Below the pieces are notes generated by a model, which worked only from the letters and a program-made list of their open reading frames with translations, was not told where the DNA came from and did no database searches. A DNA stretch of 64,000 nt from Cephalopachus bancanus (taxonomy: Eukaryota; Chordata; Mammalia; Primates; Tarsiidae). This document shows positions 24,229 through 35,289 of the stretch, piece after piece (the first letter of the stretch is position 1; the number at the start of each line of letters is the position of its first letter). The stretch spans positions 2,790,001-2,854,000 of the forward strand of contig JAPVLO010000007.1 in NCBI GenBank assembly GCA_027257055.1, written 5' to 3'. Position numbers and translations under genes: made by a program.

Positions 24229-27200
24229 GGACGGACGCCACTGACTTTAACGGCAGTTGGTGTTGTCAGGATCACCATGTGAGGGCCTTTCCACTTGGGG
24301 GCAAGAGCCTCGGTTTTATGCCGTTTCACCCAAACTCAATCACCAGGTTGGAATGGGTGAGGGATTCCTGGAGCTGGCTTCTGGAGGGCCACCTGCATGG
24401 TTTCTATTACAGTCCGTTGAACTTTTTGGAGTGCCTGTAGTGACTGAAGCAAGTTATGGTTAGATAATTCTGCCATGTTTTTTATTCCAATTTTTGGGAG
24501 TAACAGTGGGGGCCATCCAAAGAGGATTTCAAAGGGGGTTAGGCCTTTAATATGGGGGGTACATCTAGCCCTTAGGAGGGCATAGGGAAGGAGGGCTACC
24601 CACCCCTCGCCGGTCTCCAAGGTTAATTTAGTCAAGGTCTCCTTGAGTGTCCGATTCATTCTTTCTACCTGACCTGAGCTTTGGGGATGATACACACAGT
24701 GTAAATTCCAATCTATCCCCAATGCCTTTGCTATACCTTTTGTGAGTTTTGAAATAAAAGCTGGTCCATTGTCTGACCCTATTGATATGGGTAGGCCATA
24801 TCTCAGAATGATGTCGTTTAAAAGTTTCTTGACAGTAACTGAGGCAGTCTTGGCTTTAGTGGGAAACGCCTCTACCCATCCCGAAAAAGTGTCCACTAGC
24901 ACCAACAGGTACCTATACCCATACTGTCCAGGCTTTACCTCAGTAAAATCTATTTCCCAATGTCTTCCAGGGGTTAATCCCCGGTCCTGGACTCCTTGGG
25001 TGGATACACTGACCTTAGCGCTGTTAGTTTGTTGGCAAGGCACGTAGCCTTGAATAAGCTCCTGCGCCAGGTGATCCAGGCGGGGAAGGAAGAATTCCTT
25101 CCATATGAGTTGTCAGTTTTGTTTTTCCCAAATGAGTTCCGTCGTGGAGTTGGTGTAGAAGTTGCCACCCCGCCGGGCTCGGTGGCTCAGCCTATAATCC
25201 CGCGCCTTTGGGAGGCTGAGGTGAGTGGATTGCCTGAGCCCATGGGTTCGAGACCCGCCTGGGCAGCAAGACCTCATCTCTACAACAAATCAAAAAATCA
25301 GCCGGGCGTGGTAGTGCATGCCTGTAGTTCCAGCTACTTGGAAGGCTGAGGTGGAAGGATCGCCGGAGCCCAGCAGGTCGAGGCTGCGGTGGCCGGGAGT
25401 GGCTACTGCACTCCAGTCTGGGCGACAGAGTGAGACTCCAACTCAAAAAAAAAAAATTGCCACCCCAAAGTTTGTGGGAGGAAGATTCTGCCATCCTGAA
25501 GTTGCAGCCATCCCTCAGGGTATTAATTCTGCCCAGTTTTTGTGTAGTCATGAGATCTTCATCAGTATACTTTGGTGACTCGCTCAGCAACGGTGGGGGG
25601 GTAGCATTAACAAGCAAGTGGTCCTGCGGTAAGCAGCATCCTTGGCTGCTTGGTCTGCCTTTCTATTTCCTATCGCCTCCTTTGAGTTTCCTTTCTGATG
25701 ACCAGGGCAGTGGATAATGGCGACTTGCTTTGGGGCCCATATAGCTGCCAGAAGGTTCAGGATTTCTTCTTTGTTTTAATAGTTTTCCCTTCTGCCGTGA
25801 GCAATCCCCTCTCCCGGTAGATTGTCCTGTGCACGTGCGCCGTGGCAAATGCATATCTGCTATCAGTGTAAACATTAACTGTTTTTCCCACTCCTGTCTT
25901 TAGGGCCTCCATTAGGGCGATCAGTTCTGCTTTCTGGGCTGATGTCCCTGGTGGTAGGGGCTCGGCCCAAACAGTTCCTTGCAAAGTAACCACCGCCATC
26001 CCCGCGTACCTTATTCCATCCTGCACAAAGTTGCTGCCATCCGAGAAGAGTGTCAGGTCAGGGTTATGTCTCAGGACGTCCGCGAGATCCCAACATAGTT
26101 TCTGGAACTCTGCTACCTCATAACAGTAGTGCGGGGGCCCCGAGGAGCTCTCTTCTGGCAGCAAAGTCGCAGGGTTTAAGCAGGGGCATGCCAGAGCTTG
26201 ATCCGAGGCTGATCTAGCAACAGTGCTTGATAATGAACTATACGAGCATTAGACATCCATTTATCATCAGGGGCCCCTTGGAGCAAGGACTCTACAGCAT
26301 GGGTGGCCGTAATGGGTAAATCTTGTCCCATGGTTAGTTTGTCTGAGTCTTTTACCAATACGGCAATGGCCGTGACAACTCACAAACAGAGCAGTCAGCC
26401 TGAGGCCACTGGGTCTAGTTTTTTTGATAGATAGGCAACTGGCCTGTTCTAGGCCCCAGCTTTTGGATCAGGACCCCTCAGGCGACGCCGCACCTCTCCT
26501 CTACAAAAAGATGGAATGGCTTCTCTATGTCTGGCAGGGTTAAAGCCAGGGCTGAAATTAATGCATTTTTGAGGGCCTGGAAACCTTTGTCGCCCTCTGG
26601 AGTCCATTGAAAGCTAACCTCTGGTCCCTTTGTGATTTCATATAAAGGCTTGGCAAGTTCAGCAAATTTTGGGATCCAGAGCCAGCAATATCCCACTGCT
26701 CCCAGGAATTCTTGGACCTGCCTTTTATTACTTGGGGCTGGAATGCCTGTTATGGCCCGTATGTGCTGGTCGGTTAGAGACCTTTTACCCGCTTGGAGGT
26801 TGTAGCCAAGGTAGATGGCTTTTGTTATGCAAAGCTGGGCTTTCGTTGCTGACACCCGATACCCCAGGGTTTGGAGCTCTCTAAGGAGGTCTTGGGTTGC
26901 ATGCAGGCACTCACCCTCTGTTGTTGTTGCGATTAACAGATCATCCACATACTAGAGCAAGGTTACCTCAGGGTGCTGTTGCCTAAAATCCTGGAGGTCT
27001 CAGTGCAGGGCTTCATCGAACAGCGTAGGAGAGTTTTTAAACCCTTGCGGGAGCCGGGTCCAAATTAACTGGCCATTTCCCCCCTTGTCTGGATCCGTCC
27101 ATTCAAAGGCAAACATATGCTGGCTTTGCTTGGCCAGGGGAATGCTATAGAAGCCATCCTTAAGGTCTAGGACAGTGTATACTTGTCTTTCGGGGGAGAG

Positions 27201-27914
27201 CCCGCCCAAAAGGGTATACGGGTTAGGGACCGTGGGGTGAATGTCCTCCACCCGCTTATTAACTTCCCTTAAGTCTTGCACCGGCCAGTAATCCCCTGTG
27301 CCTGCCTTCTGGACCAGGAGCAGCGGAGTGTTCCAGGGCGAGTGGCATGGCACTAAGATTCCAACTAGCCATAGGCGCTGTATGTGAACTGCGATGCCCC
27401 TCCAGGCTTCCTGGGGTATAGGGTACTACTTTACCCTAATAGGCACTGCCTGACTTTTAAGTTGTACAATGACCGGTGGTTGGTGGGATGCCAGCCCAGG
27501 AGGGTTTGATTCAGCCCATTCTTGGGGAAACTCAGTCTGTAATTGAACCAATAAGGAGGTTTTTGATGAGTCCAGGGGGAGCTTATTTTCGGTTAGCACA
27601 TACTCCTTACTTACGGGGACAGTGATAAGAATTTTTGATACCTCCGGCTGAGTTAGGCTTACCACTGCTATGGTTTCTTGAAAGCCTATGTTGGCCTTGA
27701 ACTTGTGTAAGAGGTCCCATCCTAGGAGCGGGTACAGGCAGTCCAGCATTACTAGAAATGAATGGATTACTTCCCCCTTCCCCAGGTTTACTGTTCTTTC
27801 GGTTGTCCAAGGGACCAACTGGGTTCCAGTCGCTCCCTGAACCAGGGTCCGTTTCTGTTGATGGGGGCCATTATCCCTTTGCAGAACTGAGATTGCAGCC
27901 CCCATGTCCAACTA
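24105..27914 (-). pseudogene. pol: Retroviral pro-pol, broken
   Basis: Protease: DMGA (27908-27897) occupies the DTGA active-site position, with Met for Thr, and a TAG stands just before it (27914-27912). [14 protein letters not shown] and LPQGFKNSP, then YVDD (26951-26940) directly preceded by TAG (26954-26952). RNase H (26164-25757) keeps SDGSN, ELIAL and TDSRYA. Integrase (25043-24336) keeps the catalytic D, D and E in HWEIDFTE, GSDNGPAF and SSGQVER. The C-terminus with VRPWIHH overlaps env. A 285-bp Alu splits the zinc-binding end of integrase, and several frame changes are present. No functional polyprotein is possible. Confidence 0.93.
25172..25456 (+). mobile_element. Alu inserted in provirus pol, young subtype
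   Basis: TTGCCACCCC duplicated at 25162-25171 and 25457-25466. It carries the short form GGGCAGCAAGACC, shared with the copies at 38303, 48017 and 57211. It must be younger than the provirus. Confidence 0.96.
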
Positions 27915-29495
27915 AGAAATGGACAGACTTGCCCCCAACAGTCAGCTTTACCCTGGGCTGTGGGGGGTGTTTCTAGAACCCCGGCCCCATCAGTTTGTAG
28001 CTGAAGTACCATAGTAGACAGTGGTGGTGGGTACTCCTCCAAACACCGGGAGGGAGCCTGTGCTTGGGGCAGCTTGTCTGGGCAATTCTTTACATAGTGT
28101 CCAAACTTTTTGCAGTAGGCACATTGGTCCTTTGCCAGCAGCTTTCTTTTTGCATTCCTGCTGCCCCCTTTCCCAGCTGGTTGTTTTGGTTTGGCTTCCT
28201 CCAGGGCTGCTACAACCACTTTGGCCACTCTCTTAGCCTGCACATCCTCCTGGGAGTCCCTATTGTTAAAAACTTCAAAGCCCTCAATTTTCTGCAGTTT
28301 CTTTCTTATGTCTGGAGCTGACTGGGAGACAAATGCTATGACTAGTGCCCTCCGGTTTTCAGGGGCTTCAAAGTCTATCGGAGTGTACGTCTGGTAGGCC
28401 TCCAGGAGCCGTTCCAGAAAAGTGGTGGGAGATTCCTGTGAGCCCTGAATAACCTCACTTACCTTGGATAAATGTGTTGGACACCTCTCAGCGGCCCAGA
28501 AACCCCCATTAGAGTCCGGCAATAAGTGGTGAGACTCTCCCTACCATGGTCAGTGTTGGGGTTCCAGTTAGGTCTCTCAGTGGGGAAGACATGCTCCACA
28601 CGGGACTGCTCCACAGGCCTGCCATCTGGTCCCAGTAACAGCTTCCTCACTTCCTGGTGGATTCTCTCCCTCTCTTCTGCAGTGAAGAGAGCTTGGAGAA
28701 GCTGTTGGCAATCATCCCATGTGGGCTGGTGGGTATAGAAAGTAGTTTCTAAGAGTGATATAAGACCTTGGGGTCTTTCAAGTACGGCAGGTGTTGGCTT
28801 TTCCAATTGTAAAGATCACTAGTGGAGAAAGGGACATATACCATAAAAGGTGGGGCTCCCGTCCCTCCCATATCAACCCCTAGGGCCTGTCTTAAGGGGA
28901 GAATCACCAGCATTTGCATCTCTGGTTTTTCCAAAGATGAATCCAGGCTTGTTGGTTGAGGGGGACCCATTGGCTCTCCTGAGGATTGAAGGAGTAGCGG
29001 GGGATAGATGGGCTGATAGGGGGACCCGCTCCTAGTGTGTGATGGGCTGAGAGCCTCCTGAGCCCCTTGATTTCGCCCGGGTGCAGGATGTGGCGGGGGA
29101 ATGTCGCCATCCTCTGAAGGACTCTGGAGGACTGGGGGTTTGGCTTTAGGGGTTTCCTGTAGAGATAAAATGTGAGAAAGGTTATTACTTCTCTGGGCCT
29201 TCCTCATCCATGACGATTGTTGCATTACCAGGAGGTACCAGGCTGTAACGTACAGGATCTGGTCCAGATGACGGCGACAGACGAACTGACGGACTCTCTC
29301 CACTACAGTGGGATTGAAAGTCCCCTCTGACGGCTAGCTGCAATTAGGAAATGTGGGCCATTCAAGAAAGCAAAAGGTGGTTAGTTTACCCTTGTTTACC
29401 TGGTCACCCAAGTCTTGTGCCGCTTTCTGAAAATCCTTGAAGTGACACAAGACCAGCTGCAGAGGGGTGTCAGGCTGAGAACATTGTTGTTCCAT
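27915..29495 (-). pseudogene. gag: Retroviral gag, broken
   Basis: The likely start ATG is at 29495-29493 (MEQQ). The second residue is Glu where gammaretroviral matrix has the myristoylated Gly. Matrix: TPLQLVLCHFKDF and FCFLEWPTFPNC, then an in-frame stop (29336-29334). A proline-rich linker follows (about 29160-28850). Capsid has the major homology region QGSQESPTTFLERLLEAYQTYTP (split here as QGSQESPTTFLERL and EAYQTYTP). Nucleocapsid has one CCHC knuckle (CAYC-X4-H-X4-C). Frame changes occur near 28780, 28480 and at the pro junction. Confidence 0.9.
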
Positions 29496-29707
29496 GATAT
29501 TGACAGTTATGACAGACACAACAGCGATGAACACCAAACACGAAAAGGACAAGGACAAGGAATGAACAAAGAGACTTGACTGCCCGAAGGCAAAACAGGA
29601 AATCCCAATGATGTCTCACTGGGACCTCAGACCCCGGAATTAGCACTGCATCCAGCTTTCCTGAGGGTCCCTACAGGAGTGCACTCAAAACAGAAATCAG
29701 GAACCTG

Positions 29708-29714
29708 ACTTACC
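29708..29714 (-). other. Leader splice donor of the main provirus
   Basis: GAG|GTAAGT on the minus strand, between the primer site and gag, where the donor for spliced env RNA lies in gammaretroviruses. Confidence 0.6.
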
Positions 29715-29842
29715 TCTCTGAGGGCTTCCAGGGGCGTTGTGAGTCTGCCAGAGATACAGGCCTAATCAAACCCAGAGAGTTCGCAGGGACGCAGCCCCAC
29801 AAGGCCCGTTGGTTAAAACGGGTGTAATTTAAGCACCCGGTT

Positions 29843-29860
29843 CTCCCAGATGAGCCCCCA
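29843..29860 (-). other. Primer binding site, tRNA-Pro-like
   Basis: TGGGGGCTCATCTGGGAG on the minus strand, two bases after the 5' LTR. It matches the proline-tRNA primer site TGGGGGCTCGTCCGGGA except at two positions. Confidence 0.85.
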
Positions 29861-29862
29861 AA

Positions 29863-30282
29863 TGAAGTAGGATCCGAGAGCTTAAATCACAGACACTGAC
29901 ACAAAGTTTTAAGTAACAAAGGAGAGGTTTATTAGCCAGATTCGGCCATGGTCAGTGGCCACTTGCTGGATAATGAATTCCAAAGCAAGGGCAGCCAGCT
30001 GCAACACAGGGCTGCCTTAAGTAGTTTAGACTTACATTCTAGTGGGCTAAACATAGAACTTGGGATGTTCTGGGGCTCTTATCACATTATTCTGCTAGCA
30101 TGGGAAAGCAAGCAGTTTTACAGAAGCAGATATAGCCAGTTATGCAGGTGCAGTGGATAAGGGTATTATTAATTTTGCAACGTTTTCAAAACAGTTTTCA
30201 GGAAGGGAGTGAAGTCCGTGAAGCCTGCTCCAAGCCGCTTCTTTGTTCTCCCCTTACATTCCCTTCTTTGTTCCCCCTTACA
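29863..30282 (-). repeat. 5' LTR of the main provirus
   Basis: 420 bp, TG...CA ends. The TATA position reads TGTAAAA (30122-30116) where the 3' LTR keeps TATAAAA. It carries a 6-bp duplication (ACTGAC) near the R/U5 side. Confidence 0.94.
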
Positions 30283-30412
30283 GGTGGCTGAGATGGAAGA
30301 CGTGCCTGAGCCCAGAAGGTCGAGACAGTGGTGAGCCATGATTGTGCCACTACACTGCAGCCTGGGCAACAGAAGGAAACTCCAACACAATAAATAAATA
30401 AGCAACAAATAA
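30283..30412 (+). mobile_element. Alu, right part of the copy split by the provirus
   Basis: GGTGGCTGAGATGGAAGACG to the A-rich (AATA)n tail. It continues the copy at 21636-21812. Confidence 0.88.
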
Positions 30413-30537
30413 ATCAGCCTGTGCCACCAGCTGCAGCCGGCGCTGCTCGGCTGTGGTTGTGCCCATGGTGTGCAGGCATCATGTGCACGTCCTGTGATGA
30501 CTGGCACTGCATGTGTTCCATGCTCGAGTTCTCCACC

Positions 30538-30787
30538 ATTTTATGGATATGAAGTGAACTGGAATACCTAAAGGATTTTCTGTGTATGTTAACACATAGG
30601 GTTTTTCACCAGTGTGAGTATATTTATGTTCTTAAATAAACTTAAGAGAAATAAATGCTTTCCCACATTTCTTACATGCATTCCTTACATTCCCAGTGAG
30701 AGTTTTTTATGGTCTTGAAGGAAACTGGAACGTCTGAAGAAGGCTTTGCCACATTTCTTACATTCACAGGTTTAGCTCTCCAGTGTG
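30538..30787 (-). pseudogene. Zinc-finger fragment, inverted copy inside the GPX4 pseudogene
   Basis: Read on the minus strand this is nearly the same as plus-strand 32714-32958: CTCTCCAGTGTG-side finger linker, CGTTCCAGTTTCCTTCAAGA, the decayed linker near GAATGCATGTAAG, and GTATTCCAGTTCACTTC. Both copies share the same lost linker codons, so they derive from one already decayed source. The only larger difference seen is a 3-bp insertion. It codes for nothing. Confidence 0.9.
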
Positions 30788-30863
30788 GTCAGCCTGGACA
30801 GTACCGGGGCTTCGTGTACATCGTCACCACCATGGCCTCGCAATGAGGTAAAACCAACGTGAA

Positions 30864-31150
30864 ACCAGGCTCGGTGGCTCAGCCTGTAATCCCGCGCTTT
30901 GGGAGGCTGAGGTGACTGGATTGCCTGAACCCGTGGGTTTGAGACCCACCTGGGCAACCTAGTGAGACCTCATCTCTACAATAAATCAAAAAATTAGCCA
31001 GGCGTGGTAGCACGCGCCTGTAGTTCCAGCTACTTGGAAGGCTGAGGTGGAAGGATCACCGGAGCCCAGCAGGTCGAGGCTGCGGTGACCGGGAGCAGCC
31101 ACTGCACTCCAGTCTGGGTGACAGAGTGAGACTCCAACTCAAAAAAAAAA
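30864..31150 (+). mobile_element. Alu inserted in the GPX4 pseudogene
   Basis: AAAACCAACGTGAA (30850-30863) and AAAACCGACGTGAA (31151-31164) are the target duplication and encode the same GPX4 residues twice. Confidence 0.95.
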
Positions 31151-31740
31151 AAAACCGACGTGAACTACACTCAGCTCGTCGATCTGCACACCCGATAGGC
31201 TGAGTGCAGTTCGCGCATCCTGGCCTTCCCCAGCAACCAGTTCGGGAGGCAGGAACCAAGGAGTAACAAAGAGATCAAGGCATTCGCTGCAGGCTACAAC
31301 GTCAAGTTCGACATACACAGCAAGTTCTACATGAACAGCGATGATGCCCACTTGCTGTGGAAGTGGATGAAAGTCCAGCCCTAGAGCTGGGGCATGCTGG
31401 GAAATTCCATCCAGTGGAACTTCACCAAGCTCCTCCTCATCAACAAGAATGGCTGCATGGTGAAGCATTACGGCCTCATGAAGGAGGCCCCGGTGATCGA
31501 GAAGGGCCTCCCCTGCTATCTGTAGCTCCACAAGCGTGTCTCCTGAGCCCCCGTTTGCGACCCAGAGCCCTCTTCCAGCAACCATGAAGGTCTGCCTGCA
31601 AACCAACCACTGGTGGGGCGGACCCTAGACTCGTGGGCACCCACCAGAGGGAGGTCCCTCGGCTGCCAGCTGGGCTCAGTGTCCCCAACTCTGGCTGTCT
31701 TGTGGAATAAAAAACAAATTGGCAAAAATAAATAAATACA

Positions 31741-32090
31741 GACTCAAAGAAATTAGAAAATACATCTGAAAAGGGATTTGTATGCAAAATATACAAAGAA
31801 ACCATAAAATTAAACAAGAAGACAACCCAATTAAAAATAGGTATAAGTCTGAATAGACATCTTACCAAAAAAGACATACAGATAATGTTCAACAACAGCT
31901 GTCATGAGGGAAAAAGAAATTAAAACAATGAAATAGCATTGCATACCTATTAGAATGACTATAATGGAAAAACAAAATACAATAGCAATTGCAACAAAAG
32001 ATTCCCATTCATTGCTGGTGGGATGCATAAGGGTAGAGCCACTTTGGAAGAGTGTTTGGGTTTTTTTTTCCCAAAGTGAAACATAGTCTC
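31741..32090 (+). repeat. Old L1 ORF2 fragment
   Basis: CATCTTACCAAAAAAGACAT, GATAATGTTCAACAACAG and ATTGCTGGTGGGATGCATAA are L1 ORF2 3' phrases. Decayed. Confidence 0.75.
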
Positions 32091-32149
32091 ATTAGATGTG
32101 CCAACAATCAGACTCGTAAGTATTAATATTTAGATAACTACTTTGAAAA

Positions 32150-33870
32150 TCTGGGGCCCTTGTCCTCTGAGCCTGAACATTGGCCTTGGTCCTGTCTTCC
32201 ACTGCTCTACATCCTACTCTCCAGGATGTGCAGGTGGCTCTGCCACAGCCTCTGTCCACCCTGTGACCACAGGTACTGGAAGATCTGTAGTGAGGACACC
32301 GAGACACCTCAGAAACCATGACGTGGGTGTCTTCGAGGCTGTGGCTGTGAACTTCATCCAGAAGGAGTGGGCATTGTTGGATCCTTTTTTTGAAGAACCT
32401 CCATAGAGGTGCAATGCAGGAAACCTTCTGGAACCTAGCTTTTATTGGAAAGAAAGAAGATCAGAGCATTGAAGATCAGTACAAAAAGTTGTGGAGAAAT
32501 TTAAGGCACATCGTACCCTCTGGAAGAAGGCCTTTTGAGTGTGAGTAATGTGGAGAAAAGTCATGTAAATATAAACCATGTCAGAAATTCTTCATGTCTC
32601 TCACAACAGGTCAAAGAGAAACAGTAATGCACACTGAAAATGAATATGATAACTGTAAAGTATGTAGGAAATTCTTTTCTTTTTCCAATTCATTTCAAAC
32701 ACATCAGACAACTCACACTGGAGAGAAAATCTATGAATGTAAGAAATGTGGCAAAGCCTTCAGACGTTCCAGTTTCCTTCAAGACCATAAAAAACTCTCA
32801 CCGGGATGTACAGAATGCATGTAAGGAATGTGGGAAAGCATTTATTTCTCTTAAGTTTCTTCAAGAACATAAATATACTCACACTGGTGCAAAACCCTAT
32901 GTGTTAACATATGCAGAAAATCCTTTAGGTATTCCAGTTCACTTCCTATCCATAAAATAATTTACAGTGGAGTGAAACCTTATGAATGCAAGAAATGTGG
33001 TAATGCATTCAGTCATTCCTGTCATCTTCATAGGCATAAAAGAACTCATACTGGAGTGAAATCTTATGAATGTAAGAAAAGAAATCCTCCAGGCCTCCTA
33101 GTAACTTTCTTCACCATGAAAGAACACATACTGGAGAAAAATCCTATGCATGTGAATAATGTGGTAAATCCTTCTGTCATTCCAGTCACCTTTCATTACC
33201 ATGAAAGAACTCATACTGAAGTGAAGCTTTTTAAATGTAAAGAATGTGGCAGAGCATTCAGATGTCTCAGTTCCTTGCAAGGACATATAAAGCTAAAGCA
33301 AGGTAAAACCCACACGCATGTAAAAAATGTAGTAAAATGTCCAGTCTTTCCAATTTCCACTGGAAACATTAAATAAGTCATACTGCACATAGACCCTGTA
33401 AATATAAGGATTGTTATAAAGACTTCAGATGATCATGTTCCCTTTGAATGCATGAAAGAATTCACAGTGGAATAAAGTCCTATAAATGTAAGAAACGTGT
33501 TGATACCTTCAGTTGTTAAAATTCCTGTAGAAAACATGAAAGTTCACATATTGGAAGGACACCCTGAACATAAGGGATGTAGGAAAGCATTTAACTTTTT
33601 TCCAATTTATTCAGAGACGTAAAGGAAATCAAACCAGAGCAAAACCCTGTGGTTGTAAGAAATGTGGTACAGCCTTCTACTTTTCCAATTCTTTTTGAAA
33701 ATTTGAAAGAACTCAAAACAAAAAAGGACTCACACTCAAGAAAAGACTTATGAATGTACAAAATATGATAAGCCCTGTAGTTCCAGTTGCATTTGGTAGC
33801 ATAAAATCACTCATTCTGGAGAAAAACTTTATGACTATCCTAAATGTGGGAATGCCTCATTTCTTTTATA
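32150..33870 (+). pseudogene. KRAB C2H2 zinc-finger retrocopy
   Basis: A 5' UTR-like CCACCCTGTGACCACAGGTA is followed by a KRAB A relic (FEAVAVNFIQKEWALLDP, 32330-32385), a KRAB tail relic (SIEDQYKKLWRNLR, about 32465-32510) and then C2H2 fingers with HTGEK-type linkers from 32600 to about 33860. Exons that are separate in such genes are joined without introns, so it is a processed copy. The KRAB tail resembles the ZNF44/ZNF14/ZNF709 group, from memory. Stops and frameshifts (after EEPP at 32405, in several linkers) abolish the protein; the longest piece is 134 residues (32972-33376). Part of it is duplicated in reverse at 30538-30787. Confidence 0.85.
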
Positions 33871-33899
33871 TTAATTTAAAAACACATTATAATACCTTA

Positions 33900-34640
33900 A
33901 AGTGTGTTGGGTGTATAAGTGTATTGAAATGCATCTTTTTCATTTTTTATTTTAAATATGTGGGGTACAATTTAGGGTGAAATTCATTTTAATTTGTATG
34001 CAGGTTTAAATTTATATAGTTGTTAAATTGTTCTGTGATTAATTGGCCATTGTATAATGAGTATAATTTTTAGAATTTTTTCATTGACTTTATAGGACAG
34101 ATTTTTTATATCCATATATAATGTCTGCATAATATATAGATAACACATATCTAGTCTTTTATTTGTATGGCACAACTACTCTTTTTTTAAAAAAAGTTTA
34201 TTTTCTTTGCTATTGAAAAGTTAGTGTCAATTTGTAAGTATGTAAAGTTTTAGAATACAGTCTTGGGTGAATTGTTTTCATCTGTTGCTCTTCATCATTA
34301 CTTTTGGCTATCACCTGCACAGGTCACTTGGAATTAAGGAGTGAAACCTGTAAGCACAATGTGTGTGTCTAATCTGAGAAAGATAGCATCCAGTCTTACT
34401 ATCAAGTATGGTGACAGCTGTGTTTTTTGTACATTTCTTATAGCAAGTTCAGAAACTCTTCTGCTGTTCATTATGTATTGAATGTTTCACTGTCAATTGT
34501 TGTTGAACTTTTTTATATAGTTTTTCTGTATCTATTGAAATGATCTTGTAATTTTTGAAAGGTATTCTATTAGTATGGTATATTACTTTGGCTTTTAGAT
34601 GTGAAAGCAGCATGGCTTTCTGCACTGACTTACATGAAAA
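33900..34640. other. AT-rich sequence, possibly 3' UTR of the zinc-finger retrocopy
   Basis: No coding signal or named repeat. The distal end of the retrocopy could not be fixed. Confidence 0.3.
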
Positions 34641-34649
34641 AATCACTGC

Positions 34650-35235
34650 CCAGATCAATGTTCTAGAGCATTTTTCCAATATTTTCTTTTAGTATCTTGA
34701 CAGTTTCGGGTCTTACATTTAAGTATTTCGTCCATCTTAATTCGATTTTTTTTTATATTGTGAGAGATAAAGATCTAGTCTCATTATTCTGCATGTGGTT
34801 ATCCAGTTTTCCCAGCACAATTTAATGAAGAGGCTGTATTTTTTCCATTGTATGTTTTTGCTACTTTTGTCAAAAACATGCTCATTGTAAATGCATAGAT
34901 TTATTTCTGGGTTCTCTATTATGTTCTATTGTTCTCTGTGCCTGTTTTTATGTCAGTACCATGCTGATTTGTTTGTTGTATGTTTTGAAGTAAGGTATTG
35001 TAATGCCTCCAAGTTTGTTCTTTTTGTCCAAGACTGCTTTGGCTATTCAGGGTCTTTTGTAGTTACATGTAAATTTTCAATTTTTTTTTAATATTTCTGT
35101 AAAAAATGCCATTGATATTTTGATATGGATTGCATTGAATTTGTAAATTGCTTTGAGTAGTACAGACATATTTACTCTTATAACCCATGCACATGGAATA
35201 TCATTAGTTTTTGTGTCCTCTTTAAAAAAAAAAAA
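34650..35235 (-). repeat. L1 fragment
   Basis: The plus strand shows the complement of L1 ORF2: CTGCATGTGGTTATCCAGTT, AATGAAGAGGCTGTATTTTT and CCATGCTGATTTGTTTG. Confidence 0.8.
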
Positions 35236-35289
35236 GAAAGAAAATCTGGGAATTCTATCCAAACAAACACCAGCCTGTAATTATGTGCA

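Larger units (their letters stand above)
21813..30282 (-). mobile_element. Near-complete class I (gammaretrovirus-like) endogenous provirus
   Basis: 8.47 kb, minus strand: 5' LTR (30282-29863), primer site, leader with splice donor, gag, pro-pol, env, polypurine tract, 3' LTR (22233-21813). Flanked by GGTG at 21809-21812 and 30283-30286. Gag and pol are disabled by stops, frameshifts and an Alu. Env is mostly open. I count about 19 substitutions and two small indels between the LTRs, so the insertion is old but younger than the host Alu. Env and integrase are gammaretrovirus/ERV-like (CWLC, CX6CC); I do not assign a named family. Confidence 0.95.
30419..31739 (+). pseudogene. GPX4P: GPX4 processed pseudogene, twice interrupted
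   Basis: Intronless copy of phospholipid-hydroperoxide glutathione peroxidase. The 5' coding part lies at 30419-30537 (reads toward SMLEFST). A foreign inverted zinc-finger block occupies 30538-30787. Coding resumes with GFVYIVTTMASQ, then TGA (30844-30846) at the selenocysteine position. An Alu occupies 30864-31150. Then [33 protein letters not shown] and [10 protein letters not shown] with its stop. The 3' UTR ends in AATAAA and an A-rich tail. Extra stops include TAG at 31196-31198 and another near 31381. About 20 bp of GPX4 (encoding roughly KDIDGHM) is missing at the zinc-finger junction. In the 3' UTR, ATGA (31584) and the AAA loop (about 31600) are relics of the SECIS element. Non-functional. 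Confidence 0.93.

Noticed and set aside
28021..28397. Plus-strand open frames over the provirus
   Set aside because: Antisense shadows of gag; no independent signal.
31139..31606. 155-codon minus-strand frame
   Set aside because: It is the antisense shadow of the GPX4 pseudogene.
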